Below are positions 33,278-43,100 of a DNA stretch of 64,000 bases, piece after piece. A model generated the notes under the pieces. The model did not search any database, was not told the origin of the DNA, and saw nothing but the letters and a program-made list of their open reading frames with translations. How positions within the stretch are numbered: the stretch's first letter is position 1; each line of letters starts with the position of its first letter. Position numbers and translations under genes: made by a program. The DNA is from an uncultured Desulfuromonas sp. (GTDB lineage Bacteria > Desulfobacterota > Desulfuromonadia > Desulfuromonadales > Desulfuromonadaceae), in contig NZ_OY787469.1 in the NCBI RefSeq assembly GCF_963678835.1, positions 310,001 to 374,000 on the forward strand, in the 5' to 3' direction.

Positions 33278-35332
33278 ATGAAGTGGATAATCGTGTTTTT
33301 GTTGCTCATGGTAACAGGTACCGTTTCTGTTTCCTGGGCGGCAACAGAAACGGATAACGGTCAGCCGACAATGGTTGGAGATATTGTCGTCACGGCCGAG
33401 AAGAGAGAGAAACCCGTACAGGATGTGCCGGCCAGCATTACGGCCTTCTCTCAGTTTCAACTGGAAGACGCGGGCATTGCTGATGTGCAGGATGTCGCCA
33501 GTCTGAGTCCCAATGTTCACATGAAACAGGGAGCAAGTACCAATTTAGTGATTATCAGGGGAATCTCCAACGATGCGGATTTTATCCATTCAACGACAGG
33601 ACTCTATGTCGACGATATCGCATACTCCCTGAATTTTATGCATAATCCCGATCTTTTTGACATTGAGCGCATTGAGGTTCTGCGTGGGCCGCAAGGAACG
33701 CTCTATGGAAGAAACAGTGAATCCGGCGTGATCAATATTATTACCCGCCAGCCGGGCAACGATGTTGCCGGGAAAGTGTTTGCGGAAATTGGTGCCTATG
33801 ATCCCGATCACGGTACGTCCATGAGCTATCGGGGCGGAATGTCTCTGAGTGGTCCCATTGTCGAGAATACATTATTTCTGGGGTTGGTGGGTGAATATGA
33901 AACCTCTGACGGTTACATCAAAAACAGCTATACGGGCAGCGACGAGGCCGGGGAAATTGAGCATAAAAACGGTCGCCTCAGTGCCCGGTGGCTGCCCTCC
34001 AAACAGCTTGAAATTGTGTTGAGTGCCGACATTCTCGATGTCAGAGACGGGAATGGAAACAAGCGCTTTTCCGAAGGACGATGGGCGAGCGCAACACATG
34101 AGATCGTCTATGACACCAACCATAATGTCATCGACACAAAGGGCAATGGTCAGACCCTTAAAATGGACTACCACACAGATGATATCAGAGTGCTCTCCAT
34201 CACCGGCAGGCGTTTTTATGAAAACCAGATGCTGCGGGATAGTAACCTGACCCCCATCGATGCCGGTGTGAATGATCTGTATTATTCAAGCGATCTGATC
34301 AGTCAGGAAGTCAGGGTCATGTCGGCCGATGACGGTTCCCGGTTGCAATGGCTGGGTGGGTTATATCTCTTCAAGGAAACAAACGATACAGATCTGGACA
34401 TGCCCACACTCGCCACCATTCGCAACAGTGATGTGGAGACCTATGGATATGCTTTGTTTGGCGAGGAAACCCTGACGCTCGGCAAGCGCCTTCATCTGAC
34501 TGCGGGGCTCCGAATCGGCTTTGAAGACCTGGAAGCTGAAATGCACTATACCGAGTCCAGCAGCACAACATTCAAAAAATCCTTTGACGAGACCGTCGTT
34601 CTGCCAAAGTTCTCTATCGCGTACGATCTGACCCCGGATTTTCTGACCTATCTCACCGTGGCAAGAGGTTACAACAGCGGTGGTTTTAACACCGCCTACG
34701 CAACTTCCGCCGACAATTTTGCCTACGATGCAGAATACACATGGAACTATGAGGCGGGGATCAAATCAGCCTGGTTTAATCGTCGGCTGACGGCCAACCT
34801 GGCGCTGTTTTACATTGCCATCGATGACAAGCAAGTTGCGCAATACGATAGCGCATCGGATTCCACACATATTCTCAACGCTGCTGAAGCCAATTCTCTC
34901 GGGTTTGAATTTGAACTGCGTTTGAAACCGGCTGCCGGTTTTGATCTGTTTGCCGGCGTTGGTTACACCAGGGTTGTTTTTGATCAATGGCAAAACAATG
35001 GTGAGGATTATGCGGACAAGGAGTTTCCCAATGCTCCGGAAGTGACCGCAATGCTCGGCGTGCAATACCGAAGCAATTCAGGACTTTTTGGCCGAATCTC
35101 TCTGAACAGGAGCAGCGGCTACTACAGTGATGCAGCAAACACCCAGAAGCTGGACGGGCGAACGCTCGTCAATTTGCGTGTCGGATATGAAACCGAGAGT
35201 TATGACATCAAGCTCTGGTGCAAAAATCTGTTTAACGAGGAATACCAGACCATGGGGTTTGCCAGACGGTTCGATCAAGTTGTCGATGGTGCCCCGAGAA
35301 TGTTCGGCATCACGTTAACGCGCTATCTCTAA
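33278..35332 (+). CDS. TonB-dependent siderophore receptor (heads a four-gene cassette)
   Basis: 684 residues; start ATG at 33278 after GGGAGG. Signal peptide 'VFLLLMVTGTVSVSWA', TonB box 'VGDIVVTAEKREKPVQDVP', plug 'IIRGISNDADF', 'TGLYVDDIAYSLNF', 'IERIEVLRGPQGTLYGRNSE' and 'GVINIITRQP', and barrel to 'GITLTRYL'. The tail 'YETESYDIKLWCKNLFNEEY' puts it in the same FyuA-like group as the receptors at 8880 and 14702. It is followed by DUF4198, flavodoxin-ferredoxin and MBL-fold genes on the same strand, and is divergent from a PchR-like regulator. It is probably iron- and ligand-controlled. Confidence 0.95.
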   Translation: MKWIIVFLLLMVTGTVSVSWAATETDNGQPTMVGDIVVTAEKREKPVQDVPASITAFSQFQLEDAGIADVQDVASLSPNVHMKQGASTNLVIIRGISNDADFIHSTTGLYVDDIAYSLNFMHNPDLFDIERIEVLRGPQGTLYGRNSESGVINIITRQPGNDVAGKVFAEIGAYDPDHGTSMSYRGGMSLSGPIVENTLFLGLVGEYETSDGYIKNSYTGSDEAGEIEHKNGRLSARWLPSKQLEIVLSADILDVRDGNGNKRFSEGRWASATHEIVYDTNHNVIDTKGNGQTLKMDYHTDDIRVLSITGRRFYENQMLRDSNLTPIDAGVNDLYYSSDLISQEVRVMSADDGSRLQWLGGLYLFKETNDTDLDMPTLATIRNSDVETYGYALFGEETLTLGKRLHLTAGLRIGFEDLEAEMHYTESSSTTFKKSFDETVVLPKFSIAYDLTPDFLTYLTVARGYNSGGFNTAYATSADNFAYDAEYTWNYEAGIKSAWFNRRLTANLALFYIAIDDKQVAQYDSASDSTHILNAAEANSLGFEFELRLKPAAGFDLFAGVGYTRVVFDQWQNNGEDYADKEFPNAPEVTAMLGVQYRSNSGLFGRISLNRSSGYYSDAANTQKLDGRTLVNLRVGYETESYDIKLWCKNLFNEEYQTMGFARRFDQVVDGAPRMFGITLTRYL

Positions 35333-35397
35333 CAGGATGTTGAAAACGCCCTGTTCATGGTTTGTTTTTTAACTGCAAAAGTAGAAGGAGTTACCCC

Positions 35398-36285
35398 ATG
35401 AAGACTTTATCCTTGATGTTGCTGATGTTTGTTTTGACGTGTTCACAAAGCTGGGCGCATTCGTTTTGGATCAATACGTTTTTCTCTCAGGGTCATCAAT
35501 CCCCACATGTCATGGCCTCTTTGGGCTGGGGACACAGCTTGCCCATGGATGACATTCTGACCTCCACCAACGGGCGAGTGGCGGTGGATTCTTTTGCACT
35601 GATCGACCCAACCGGCGCTCTCGTGCCATTGCGTCATCCGGATTTTTTTGTCAGTTCTCCTGAACAGTCCACACCGAATGTGGATGTGTATGCGGCCGAC
35701 CTGGCCGTGCATAAAATTGCGTTGAAAAAGGAAAGTACCCAGGGTGTTTACCAATTCAGCGCGGTAACAAAGCCCTCGTACTATGTGCAATATATCGATA
35801 GCAAAGGGCGCAAACGGCTGAAAATGAAACCATTGGACGAGGTGAAGGATGTTGCCCAAACATTGATGGCCGTAAAATATCAGGCCTATGCAAAATCGAT
35901 GGTCACCCATGGCGATTGGAACACTCCGGAGCCTCTTGGCCATAGCTTGGAGATTGTGCCTCGTAGCGATCTCAGTCATGTCAAAGTCGGAGATCTGATT
36001 GAGGTTGAAGTCCTATTTTATGGTAAGCCACTGAACTCTTCGCCGAAAAGCAAGGAATTCATGACAGCACAAAGCACTGGTTTTGGTCAGCAGGATGGCT
36101 TTGCCCTTTATTCAAAACTGAAAAAAGGCAGAGCCCAATTTCGTGTGCAAAGCCCGGGGCAATGGCTTATTAACGTTGGGCATAAGGACGATGTTACCGA
36201 GGACGGTCCGCTTCGTGAGCTTTTTGGCAAAGCACACCAGCTGTACCAGTCGGCAAGTCTGACCTTTACTGTTTCTGGATCATGA
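35398..36285 (+). CDS. DUF4198 periplasmic protein, copy C
   Basis: 295 residues; ATG at 35398 after AGAAGGAG. Signal peptide 'TLSLMLLMFVLTCSQSWA', then 'HSFWINTFFSQGHQSPHVMA' and 'SLGWGHSLPMDDIL', the same N-terminal pattern as copies A and B but with fewer His. By eye roughly half of the residues agree with A and B, mostly in 'PLGHSLEIVPRSDLSHVKVG' and 'RAQFRVQSPGQWLINVGHKD'. Its stop codon overlaps the start of the flavodoxin-ferredoxin gene (ATGA), so the two are translationally coupled. This is good evidence that the periplasmic and cytoplasmic partners act in one pathway. Confidence 0.87.
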   Translation: MKTLSLMLLMFVLTCSQSWAHSFWINTFFSQGHQSPHVMASLGWGHSLPMDDILTSTNGRVAVDSFALIDPTGALVPLRHPDFFVSSPEQSTPNVDVYAADLAVHKIALKKESTQGVYQFSAVTKPSYYVQYIDSKGRKRLKMKPLDEVKDVAQTLMAVKYQAYAKSMVTHGDWNTPEPLGHSLEIVPRSDLSHVKVGDLIEVEVLFYGKPLNSSPKSKEFMTAQSTGFGQQDGFALYSKLKKGRAQFRVQSPGQWLINVGHKDDVTEDGPLRELFGKAHQLYQSASLTFTVSGS

Positions 36286-37103
36286 AACTGCTGATGGTTT
36301 ATTTCTCCCCAACAGGGAACACCCGTCACGTGACACACGCGGTCGCGGACAGGTGCGCTCAGTTGGGGAGTAACATCACCCTCTGGGACATTACGTCGCC
36401 AGCGCAACGCCGAGAAAACGTTGACCCCGCAGCTTTCGACGCTTTTGTCTTCGGATTTCCGGTTCACTCCTTGCGAGCTCCTCGACTGGTTCGGCAATGG
36501 TTGCGCACGTGGCAGGGTGACAAAAAACGCTGTGCCATGTTTTTCACCTATGGCGGTTTCTCCGTGCATCCGGCGCATTATTCGACCGGGCGGATTCTTG
36601 AACAGCAGGGATTCAGCGTCGTTGCCTCGGCCCAGTTTCCCAGCGCCCACACGTACAATCTTGGCGGATGGGAGGCTTTGGCACATCGACCGGACAGCGA
36701 GGATCTGCAGGCGGCACGCCGCTATGCCGATGCCGTGTATCCACGCTTACTGGGAACCGATACCGCACTGCCGTCTGCTTTTGAGCAAGGGGACTACACG
36801 ACAAAGCAATTAGATCACTTTGAAGACTTTCGCTACCGAATTGTCACCCAGCTGCCGACACGCTCAGGTGGAGAATGCTGCCTGTGTCGGCAGTGCGAAA
36901 AGGTTTGTCCCGCCGGGGTTTTTGCCGCTGAACCCGGCGAGGTGATTGGATCAGGATGTCTTGCTTGCCTGGCCTGTGTAGCGGTTTGTCCGGATCAAGT
37001 GCTGCATATCAATGATACGCGTGCCACCTGGCAAAAAAAGCTGCGCATGGGACAAACCAGTGCCTCAGCACTTAACCGACAAAAGGCTGTTTTTTATCTA
37101 TAG
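36282..37103 (+). CDS. Flavodoxin-ferredoxin fusion (EFR1-type)
   Basis: 273 residues. The N-terminal flavodoxin fold has the FMN phosphate-binding loop 'YFSPTGNTRHV' and 'FVFGFPVHSLRAPRLV'. The C-terminal domain (about 190-250) holds two [4Fe-4S] motifs, 'CCLCRQCEKVCP' and 'CLACLACVAVCP'. It is a soluble cytoplasmic electron carrier combining FMN and two clusters. It starts inside the stop codon of DUF4198 copy C (ATGA overlap) and is followed after 9 bases by the MBL-fold gene. In a receptor operon the natural idea is reductive release of iron from a ferric chelate or support of a chelate-modifying enzyme; that is inference. Confidence 0.9.
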   Translation: MKLLMVYFSPTGNTRHVTHAVADRCAQLGSNITLWDITSPAQRRENVDPAAFDAFVFGFPVHSLRAPRLVRQWLRTWQGDKKRCAMFFTYGGFSVHPAHYSTGRILEQQGFSVVASAQFPSAHTYNLGGWEALAHRPDSEDLQAARRYADAVYPRLLGTDTALPSAFEQGDYTTKQLDHFEDFRYRIVTQLPTRSGGECCLCRQCEKVCPAGVFAAEPGEVIGSGCLACLACVAVCPDQVLHINDTRATWQKKLRMGQTSASALNRQKAVFYL

Positions 37104-37112
37104 AAGGACAAA

Positions 37113-37946
37113 ATGGATGCTGCCTACCGTTTTTATGTTGGCGAGTTCGTTTGTTACACCCTTTGTGACGGGGAGCATACCTACGGACAACCCGCTGATC
37201 TCTTGTTTCCGCAAGCACCAGCCTCTCAACTGAAAAGAGAACTTTACGCTCAAGGGATCACGGACGCGAGAAGTTGGGAATCCTGGACCAGCACCTACAG
37301 TTGCTTACTGGTGCAAGCAGACGATCATAACGTGTTGATTGATAGTGGAGCGGGTGATTTTCTGCCGACGGCAGGCCGTTTGATTGCAAATTTGCATACC
37401 ATTGGAATTGAACCGGAACAGATTGACGATGTGCTGCTTTCCCATGCTCATCCCGATCATATTGGTGCGGCCCAGTGCTTTACAAGAGCACGTATTATTC
37501 TAAACCGCGAAGAGTGGCGATTTTGGACCGGCAATCCGCAACTTCCACGTCTGCCGATTGAATTCAGAGAACAGTTATTAACCATGATCGTTCCAAAACT
37601 GCACTCCTTGCAGGACCGGGTTGAATTGATCTCCCCGTGCCAACAGATTCTTCCCGGAATAGAGGCTTTGGATGCGGCCGGGCACACCCCCGGCCATATG
37701 GCGTTTTCCATTAAATCGCAAGGCGAGGAGCTGCTCTATATCGGCGACGCCATCTTGCATTTGATTCACATCAACCAGCCACGCTGGAGTGCACGTGTCG
37801 ATGTTGTTCCGCAACAAGCGGTAAAAACACGGCAAAAACTTCTCCAGTATGCCGCTGCAGCTCCGGCAACAATTTTCGGTTTTCATTTCCCTTTCCCCGG
37901 AATACGGCAGATCCCGCGCAATGATGGACGGTTACAACAGAGCTAA
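37113..37946 (+). CDS. Metallo-beta-lactamase-fold hydrolase
   Basis: 277 residues; ATG at 37113 shortly after AGAAGGA. The metal-binding motif is 'LLSHAHPDHIG' (HxHxDH), with a later His in 'AAGHTPGHMAF' and Asp in 'YIGDAI', so both metal sites are present. The family hydrolyses esters, lactones, thioesters or acts as a dioxygenase/oxidoreductase partner. As the last gene of the receptor-DUF4198-flavodoxin cassette it could cleave the imported ligand, as siderophore esterases do, although those are usually alpha/beta hydrolases. Its 3' end overlaps the end of the truncated TetR gene on the other strand by 15 bases. Confidence 0.88.
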   Translation: MDAAYRFYVGEFVCYTLCDGEHTYGQPADLLFPQAPASQLKRELYAQGITDARSWESWTSTYSCLLVQADDHNVLIDSGAGDFLPTAGRLIANLHTIGIEPEQIDDVLLSHAHPDHIGAAQCFTRARIILNREEWRFWTGNPQLPRLPIEFREQLLTMIVPKLHSLQDRVELISPCQQILPGIEALDAAGHTPGHMAFSIKSQGEELLYIGDAILHLIHINQPRWSARVDVVPQQAVKTRQKLLQYAAAAPATIFGFHFPFPGIRQIPRNDGRLQQS

Positions 37947-38192
37947 CCGCATCCGGCTAGCTGTTGAAAATGCGATCTCCTTCTTGCTCACACAATCCTG
38001 CAGTACCTGTTCAAACAGCGTATGGATCAAAGCACTTATACTGTGAAAATGGAAAAACAGCGATCCCCTTGCCACTCCTGACTGGCCGGCAATCTGTGCG
38101 GTGGAAACAGGATCCAGACCGTGTTGTGAAAAAAGCTGCAGGGCGGTCGCCAGTAACCGTTGTCGTTTATGTTCCTTCCCGGTGCGTGTCAT
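37932..38192 (-). pseudogene. TetR/AcrR-like regulator, truncated to the DNA-binding domain
   Basis: 86 residues: 'RLLATALQLFSQHGLDPVST' and 'IAGQSGVARGSLFFHFHS' form a typical TetR helix-turn-helix, and 'ISALIHTLFEQVLQD' begins the next helix. The ligand-binding C-terminal domain (usually 110-130 residues) is absent, because the frame ends where the opposite-strand MBL gene ends. The gap to the cyclic-nucleotide-domain gene ahead is 12 bases, so it was once the last gene of the efflux operon. It probably lost its 3' part when the receptor island joined here. A short DNA-binding protein could still be made. Confidence 0.7.
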
Positions 38193-38204
38193 CGCAGTGT
38201 CGAT

Positions 38205-38714
38205 TCAGAAAAAGGCCATCATGCGCTGGTAGGTAGCCCGCTGCCGGTGCAAGCTGAGGGAAAACAGCTTTTGCATGAAGCGGTTTGCCAGCCTGGGCTG
38301 ATCGTACAACAACTGGTCGAAGGCGCTGGGTTCCATAAACAGGGCTTCAATGTCGGAAACACACTGGGCGGTGTAGAGGCTCGGTTCGCGAAGAAACAGG
38401 GACTCTTCACCGAAAACCGACAGAGGACCAATCACCGCGTGCACAATGGGCATGCGGTAATCTGGTCGGCGCGAGGAGAGTTTGACGTAACCCGAGCTAA
38501 GCAGAAACATGCGTCTCTCCACCGTGTCACCCTCCTGCCACAGGATCTCTTCAGCAGCAAAGGTCGTTTTTTTAAAGTGACGGGCCAGCAGGTGACTTTC
38601 GCTGGTGGAGAAATGTTTTTCAAACATCGCGGCAATCTGTGGCGAAGGCCAGATGGGACGCCCCCGGCTGCCGTTGGCAGCATCGGGGAGGTCGTGATCG
38701 GAAAACCGTGACAT
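38205..38714 (-). CDS. Cyclic-nucleotide-binding-domain protein without DNA-binding domain
   Basis: 169 residues; start ATG at 38714 after AGGAGCT. A single Crp-like jelly-roll: 'TFAAEEILWQEGDTVERRMF', 'LSSGYVKLSS', 'VIGPLSVFGEESLFLREPSL' and 'CVSDIEALFMEPSAFDQLL'. The protein ends after the long helix with no helix-turn-helix. It lies 12 bases after the outer-membrane factor gene and is thus in the efflux operon. It may sense a ligand and act through a partner; there is no example I can name with certainty. Confidence 0.8.
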   Translation of the reverse strand: MSRFSDHDLPDAANGSRGRPIWPSPQIAAMFEKHFSTSESHLLARHFKKTTFAAEEILWQEGDTVERRMFLLSSGYVKLSSRRPDYRMPIVHAVIGPLSVFGEESLFLREPSLYTAQCVSDIEALFMEPSAFDQLLYDQPRLANRFMQKLFSLSLHRQRATYQRMMAFF

Positions 38715-38726
38715 GAGCAGCTCCTG

Positions 38727-40133
38727 TTATTCGGCGAGGATACGTCCTGAGGTTGAAGCGACCATCTCCAAGGCCAACAGATAGTTGATGCGGCTCTGGG
38801 CGACGCTTGCCGATGCTTTAACCAGGTCGGTCTGCGACTCATTAAGCCGGGTAAGGGTGGCGACCCCGGCTCGGTACGCCTGTTCTGTGTGGCTGCGAAT
38901 CTTATAGGTCAACTCAAAGGTCTGTTGCTGTTTTCTGAAAATAGCCAGGGCCGCTTGAGCTTGATCAAGCGATTGGCGCAGCTGTGACTGAATTTCCAGT
39001 TCCATCTGACGGCGTTGGGCCTTAAGCTGGCTGATTTGGGCGTCGATTTCACGGCGTTGGCCGGTGCGCTGTCCCCCCTCGAACAGGTCCCAGTTCAGGT
39101 TGAGCCCCGCATAGGTATCGTGCTCAGTCTGATCCGTGCTGGCTTGATCTTCTGCTTTGTTCCACGATGAGCCGCCGACCAGATGCACACTGGGGTAAAA
39201 AGTGGCCTTGACAGTGCGATCCTGTTGCTGCAGGGCCTGCAACTGACGATCAATGGCCTGCAGATCAGAGCGGTATTCATAGGCATAGGCGTTTTCCGTG
39301 GCAAAATCATAGGGCATCTCGGCCAGCACATCACGTTCGGCGCGTTGTGGCAGCCGGGTGTCGCCCTGATTGAGCCCCATCAGTTCGGCAAGGGCGGCAC
39401 AAGCCACTTTAAAGCGTTCGTCGGCGCTGAGGAAATCAGACTCGGCCTGGAGCGCTCGCACCGAAAAGTTGAGCATCTCCGCCTCGGGGATGGCTCCGGC
39501 CAGCCAGCGTTTTTTCGATTCATCTTCAAGGATGCGGTTGAACTTGCGGTTTTCCTGAGCAACCACCATCTCCTCCAGAGCCATTTGTGCCTGATAATAG
39601 GCGCGTGACACTGCTTTGAGCAGCAGGCGGGTGGTTTCAATTTGCAACTGTTGTTGCTGCTCGATCCGGTAGCGTGACTGGAGAATAGTGGCCTCGCGGG
39701 CAAAGCCGTCAAACACCAGCCAGCTCAGTTCGACAGCGGCACTGTGTTGGACGAAACTGTCGTGGGCGCGTACCTCCGGCTGCCAGTCGAGTTGCTGAAC
39801 ACCATCGTGATAAAATGAACTTCCCCGTGCGGTCAGGCGCGGCGACCAGGCCGAGGTTGCCTGCTTGAGGACGGCAACGGCGGCCTCGATACGGGCGGTT
39901 GCTTGTTCCTGCGACGGGCTGTTTTGCCGGGCGATGGCATGGGCCTGTTTCAGAGTCAGATCCCCTTGGGGGATGGCCCAGCTCGCCGTCTCCGGCGTTG
40001 TTGGCTGAGCCGCAGCCGGAAGGGTCAATGCCAGCAAAACAAAGCTGACAATGAGGAGTGAAATAGAGCCTTTTGCCAAAAGCCAGGGACGGCTTGTTGC
40101 ACGAGCCTCGATAAAAGATTTATGCCTGATCAT
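38727..40133 (-). CDS. TolC-family outer-membrane efflux channel
   Basis: 468 residues; the ATG at 40133 lies inside the 3' end of the RND gene (14-base overlap) after GAGGTG. Signal peptide 'SLLIVSFVLLALTLPAAA'. It has the two-fold repeated outer-membrane-efflux helical pattern, e.g. 'LTLKQAHAIARQNSPSQEQA', 'AGLNWDLFEGGQRTGQRR' (the LxWxLFdGGqR hallmark) and 'YRAGVATLTRLNESQTDLV'. It trimerises as the outer-membrane duct for the adaptor and pump encoded before it. All three parts of the tripartite pump are therefore encoded together. Confidence 0.94.
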   Translation of the reverse strand: MIRHKSFIEARATSRPWLLAKGSISLLIVSFVLLALTLPAAAQPTTPETASWAIPQGDLTLKQAHAIARQNSPSQEQATARIEAAVAVLKQATSAWSPRLTARGSSFYHDGVQQLDWQPEVRAHDSFVQHSAAVELSWLVFDGFAREATILQSRYRIEQQQQLQIETTRLLLKAVSRAYYQAQMALEEMVVAQENRKFNRILEDESKKRWLAGAIPEAEMLNFSVRALQAESDFLSADERFKVACAALAELMGLNQGDTRLPQRAERDVLAEMPYDFATENAYAYEYRSDLQAIDRQLQALQQQDRTVKATFYPSVHLVGGSSWNKAEDQASTDQTEHDTYAGLNLNWDLFEGGQRTGQRREIDAQISQLKAQRRQMELEIQSQLRQSLDQAQAALAIFRKQQQTFELTYKIRSHTEQAYRAGVATLTRLNESQTDLVKASASVAQSRINYLLALEMVASTSGRILAE

Positions 40134-43100
40134 GGGACACCTCGGGGGTAATTTTATAAACCAGCGTGTAAACCACCGGTACAATGACCAGTGTTAAAAA
40201 GGTCGCTATCAGCAGGCCACCCATGATGGTGGCGGCCATGGACGCATAGAAGGGATTGGTGATCAGCGGCGCCATGCCGAGAATGGTGGTGCCGGAGGCC
40301 ATCAGTACCGGCCGCAGACGATTCACGGTTGAATCGACCACCGCTTCATAGGCAGGCATGCCCGCTTTCAATTCAAGCTCAATCTGGTCGATGAGCACAA
40401 TGGCGTTTTTGATCAGCATGCCCGACAGGCCGAGAAAACCGAGGATCGACATGAAACCAAACGGCAGTCCGGTTACCATCAGTCCCAAGACCACGCCGAT
40501 CAGCGACAGCGGTACCGTCAGCAGAATGATCAGCGGTCGCCGGAACGAGTCAAACAGCCAGACGACGATGAGGAACATGCCGAGAAAGCACAGTGGGAAC
40601 ACCTGACGTAACGGTCCCTGCGCTTCTTCGGAATCTTCAAATTCACCACCCCACTCCATGGTGTACCCGGGCGGCAGTGTGATGTTGCTGATCTGTGGCA
40701 GGATGCTCAGACGCAGTGCATCCGGCGTCACACCGACGGCGTTACACTGCACGGTGATGGTTCGTTCGCGGTCGCGGCGTTGGATGAGCGGATCTTCCCA
40801 CTCCGGTTCGATGGCGGTTACCACCTGACGCAGCGGAATGGTGCGTTGATGAAGATCACTCCACACCTGGATATTCTCCATATCTTCGACACTGGCGCGA
40901 TCCTGAGCCGGGGCGCGAAAAATGATCGGCAGCAGCTCATCGTCTTCACGGTAGATGCCCACCACTTTGCCATTGAAGTTGCCCTGTATCGCCTCCATCA
41001 GGTTGTTACGACTGATACCGGCAAAACGTCCCTGTGTTTCGGAATAATGGGGCCGGATAATGGGTACCTGCTGGCGCCAGTCGGTGCGGATATCACGCGC
41101 CTGATGACTGTCACGGTAAATCTGCTGCGCCTGTTCGGCGAGGTTCTTCAGGACGGTGGTATCGGGACCGCGAAAACGCACCTCCACCTTAAACGGAATG
41201 CCGGGGCCATCCATAATTCGGCTGGCATAGGGTTCCGCCTGGGGGAATTCGCGGTGCATGTAGCTTTCCACCGTGCTCATCAATTCCGGGATTTTCCGGT
41301 AATTATCGACTTCCACCACAATTTGGCCATAGCTGGTGTTGGCATCTTCATAATCGTAGGAGAGGATGAAGCGCAGTCCCCCTTCGCCGACAAAGCTGGT
41401 GGTGTTTTTAACGCCGTCAAGGGTGGTGAGGTAGCGCTCCATGGTGCGCAGATCCTCAGAAGTTTCATCGATGTGAGTGCCTTGAGGGTTCCAGAAGTTG
41501 ACGTAGAAATAGCGCTGCGACGAATTGGGGAAGAACGCTTTGTCAAGAAATTGGAACGACCAGATGGCGGCGACCAGCAACGCGACCGTGCCCAACACCA
41601 CCAGCCAGCGGTGGGCCATGCACAGGTTCAGCGAACGGCGGAAAATTTGATACATGGGCCGATCATGCAGACCCACTTCCTGGTTTTTGGCCGGCTTGAG
41701 AAACCACACACAAAGCAGCGGGGTGACACTGATTGCCAGCACCCAGCTCAGCAACAGCGACAACGCCATGACATCAAACAGACTGCGGCAGAATTCACCG
41801 ACGTTACCGGGAGAAAATCCAATGGCGGTAAAGGCGAGAATGGCGACAAAGGTGGCGCCGAGCAGCGGCCATTTGGTCGCTTGCACCGCATCCTCAGCGG
41901 CCTTTTCCACCCCCTTGCCCTGCTCCATTCCCATCTGGGTGCTGTCACAAATGACGATGGCATTGTCCACTAACATGCCGAGGGCCAGGATCAAAGCACC
42001 GAGTGAGATTTTTTGCAGCGTGATGTCCATCACGTACATGCCGGTCAGGGTGCCGAGGATAGTCAGCAGCAGAACCGATCCGATCAACAAGCCGCTGCGC
42101 CACCCCATGAACAGCATCAACAGCACAATAACGATGACCACGGCTTCAACCAGATTGGCGATAAACAGGTCGATGGCTTCGGTGACGATATTGCTCTGGT
42201 AATAGATGGTATGCAGGGTGATGCCGTCCGGGATGCTGTCCTTGAGCTGGGCCAGTTTCGCATCGACGGATTCGCCCATGGTGATAACGTTGCCGCCATC
42301 AAGGGTCGAAATGCCCAGGCCGATAGCCGGTTGACCATCGAAGCGCATCAGGTTGTGGGGCGGTTCAATGTAGCCACGGTAGATGCGGGCGACATCACTG
42401 AGCCGGACCGTGCCGTTGGCGCTGCCGAGCAACAGTTCGGAGATGATCTGAACATTATCAATACCGCCGGTGGGGACAATGCGGATGTATTTTTTACCGA
42501 CCTTAACCTTGCCGCTCTCCTGCACCAGATTTTTTGATTGCAGGGTCTGGTAAATTTGCGTCGGGGTGATACCGAGCCGGGCCAACTGCGAAGGATTGTA
42601 TTCAACGTAAATGACTTCCTGGCGGGTGCCCCACAGGGCAATTTTGGCCACATCGTCGCACAGCAGCAGCTCGTTTTTCAGATACTCAGCAGTATCTTTG
42701 AGCTCGGCGTAACTTTTGTTTTCGCCGGTCAAAGCGAACAACACGCCGTAGACATCGCCAAAATCGTCATTGACAACCGGCGCGGCGCATCCCGGCGGCA
42801 GTTGGTTGCGGACATCGCCGACCTTGCGGCGCAACTCGTCCCAGATCTGCGGCAACTGATGTGAATGGAAGGTATCCTTCATGTCGACATAGACCAGCGA
42901 CAGTCCGGCCTTGGAGGTGGAATAAATCTCCTTGACCTGGCCCATGGACTGAATGGCCTCTTCAATGACGTCGGTGACCTCCTCCTCCACTTCCAGCGGG
43001 CTGGCTCCGGGATAGGCGGTGACGACCAGAGCCGTCTTGATGGTAAAGGTCGGGTTTTCCAATCGACCGAGTTTCTGAAAGGCGAGGATTCCCGAACCGA

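Noticed and set aside
40780-41973. 397-codon plus-strand frame inside the RND pump gene
   Set aside because: Antisense to a full-length, well-conserved RND protein; no start signals or family features.
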